A stretch of 64,000 nucleotides of DNA from Syngnathus acus (Eukaryota > Chordata > Actinopteri > Syngnathiformes > Syngnathidae): assembly GCF_901709675.1 (NCBI RefSeq), contig NC_051099.1:6200001-6264000 (forward strand). Direction: 5' to 3'. Below the pieces are notes generated by a model. The model had not been told where the DNA came from, made no database searches, and was given only the letters and a program-made list of their open reading frames with translations. The first letter of the stretch is position 1; every line of letters starts with the position of its first letter. The position numbers were made by a program, and so were the translations under genes. This document shows positions 63,088 through 64,000 of the stretch, piece by piece.

Positions 63088-63599
63088 TGGGTGAGGTTTT
63101 GTGCTCAAGTAGCCTCAGGATACAATCAAACACACACACTTGATATTTCTGAATAAAACTATATTGCTTGCATTTTCCAAGAACAGCACACATACTGCAC
63201 ACATATTGGAGCAGTAGCTGTTGCATTTCATACTGAAAGGGGGAGGAAAAAAAACAAAACAAAATCCCCCTGATAACTGGGGTTTTCAGTATACAATAGT
63301 GAGGTTCATAATATCCCTCTTCAGAGTAAACATCTTTCCATTCTTTAATAGGTCACAGGAGAAACAATTAATCGACGAGGAAAAAAAAAAAAAAAACCCC
63401 AAGAAACAAAAAAAAAAAAAAAAACTGACGCTGCTCAATACTTAATGACCAGGAAACAAAATCCTCATATTAAGTGTGATTGAATGTGAGGACATAATGA
63501 GGCAAGGATGTAAGGCTCCTTGTGTTTTGGAAAAGAGCTGCGCAGACATTTGGGAGCTGATTGGCTGAGAGGGTCCGCCAGGACAAACCAACATAGCGG

Positions 63600-64000
63600 C
63601 TAGCGCATTCGCATGTGCAGGCTGTGCTTGGGTCCGTCCACTCGTTCCAACTTCTCAAAGTGTTTCCTAGCATTGCGGATATTGATGAGGGTGGCTGCAG
63701 AGGCTGTTGAAAATGAAGATCATGTCATTCAGTAAGTAATTTAAAACATCATTAATTTTTTTAAATAAAATAATAGCAAAAGTTTTGAAAGTTGAAAATG
63801 CCATAAAAGCAAAACATCTAAGACAGTGTTACTCTTTTAGATGCTGACTGAAGCTAAGTCTAATTTTTGTTTGATTTCCACATTTTGGTACATGTATGAT
63901 TCATTCAGTACTTACGAATCGACGGGTCTGACATGATGACCATGACGTATGTGTTGGAGGTGAAGACGTCAATGAAGGCTGCAAAGTTGGAGTTCCTCAC
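63600..64000 (-). CDS. Ras-related GTP-binding protein RagA/RagB, C-terminal two exons (partial)
   Basis: Exons 63916 to beyond 64000 and 63600-63703, TAG at 63600-63602. The translated part reads [19 protein letters not shown], then the S-D-P-S-I-P-S-A-A-T segment and [15 protein letters not shown], the highly conserved roadblock-like C-terminal domain end of RagA/B. These GTPases pair with RagC/D on the lysosome and recruit mTORC1 when amino acids are plentiful. The end (H-M-R-M-R) is two residues longer than the mammalian end as I recall it. RagA and RagB are nearly identical here; RRAGB is X-linked in human like several neighbours, but fish usually carry rraga, so the symbol is left open. 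The GTPase domain lies beyond the window. Confidence 0.87.

Noticed and set aside
62627-63094. Several open frames around 62.7-63.1 kb
   Set aside because: They lie in a SINE whose tRNA-like head and tail explain the sequence.

Overview
The window is nuclear DNA from a teleost fish. The genes are intron-rich with GT-AG junctions, intergenic DNA is AT-rich, and it is littered with short hAT-type elements and tRNA-derived SINEs typical of ray-finned fish. The species cannot be fixed from the sequence alone. Exon maps were made by eye, using reading phase across every junction and recalled vertebrate family sequences; no alignment was run.

Layout: 1-282 is the last coding piece of an unidentified + strand gene, with its 3' UTR to about 2.34 kb. 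A repeat-rich stretch follows (nested hAT elements, a hAT transposase relic). Then come rtn2 (-, 6.5-7.9 kb), ppm1n (+, 9.1-11.3 kb), kcnk13 (-, 13.7-15.2 kb), ccdc61 (+, 18.0-20.9 kb), atrx (-, 21.9-44.6 kb), a plastin, probably pls3 (+, 49.1-53.2 kb), cnga2 (+, 56.4-59.1 kb), and the last two exons of a RagA/RagB GTPase gene (-, 63.6-64.0 kb). rtn2/ppm1n and atrx/pls3 are divergent pairs; ccdc61 and atrx converge. From memory, rtn2, ppm1n and ccdc61 have human counterparts on 19q13, while atrx, pls3, cnga2 and RRAGB are on the human X, so the window may cross an old linkage boundary.

The most unusual object is a 9.3-kb LTR retroelement (about 26.89-36.23 kb) in atrx intron 13, antisense to atrx. 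Its right LTR ends 4 nt inside the intron. Gag and nearly all of pol are missing; only an integrase C-terminal remnant is left. Two long intact ORFs remain that I cannot assign: a 459-codon frame right after the integrase stop, and a 340-codon Cys-rich/acidic frame just before the 3' LTR. Between them lies an envelope-like frame broken by a minisatellite-carrying insertion and other repeats. The layout (pol end, ORF1, env relic, ORF2, LTR) resembles a complex retrovirus with accessory genes. The LTR parts that can be compared differ at only about 1% of positions, so the insertion is young, yet the left LTR has lost its middle.

The host genes do not form one pathway. They cover ER shaping (rtn2), dephosphorylation (ppm1n), background K+ leak (kcnk13), centriole/basal-body organisation (ccdc61), chromatin remodelling (atrx), actin bundling (plastin), olfactory-type cyclic-nucleotide signalling (cnga2) and amino-acid sensing to TORC1 (Rag GTPase).
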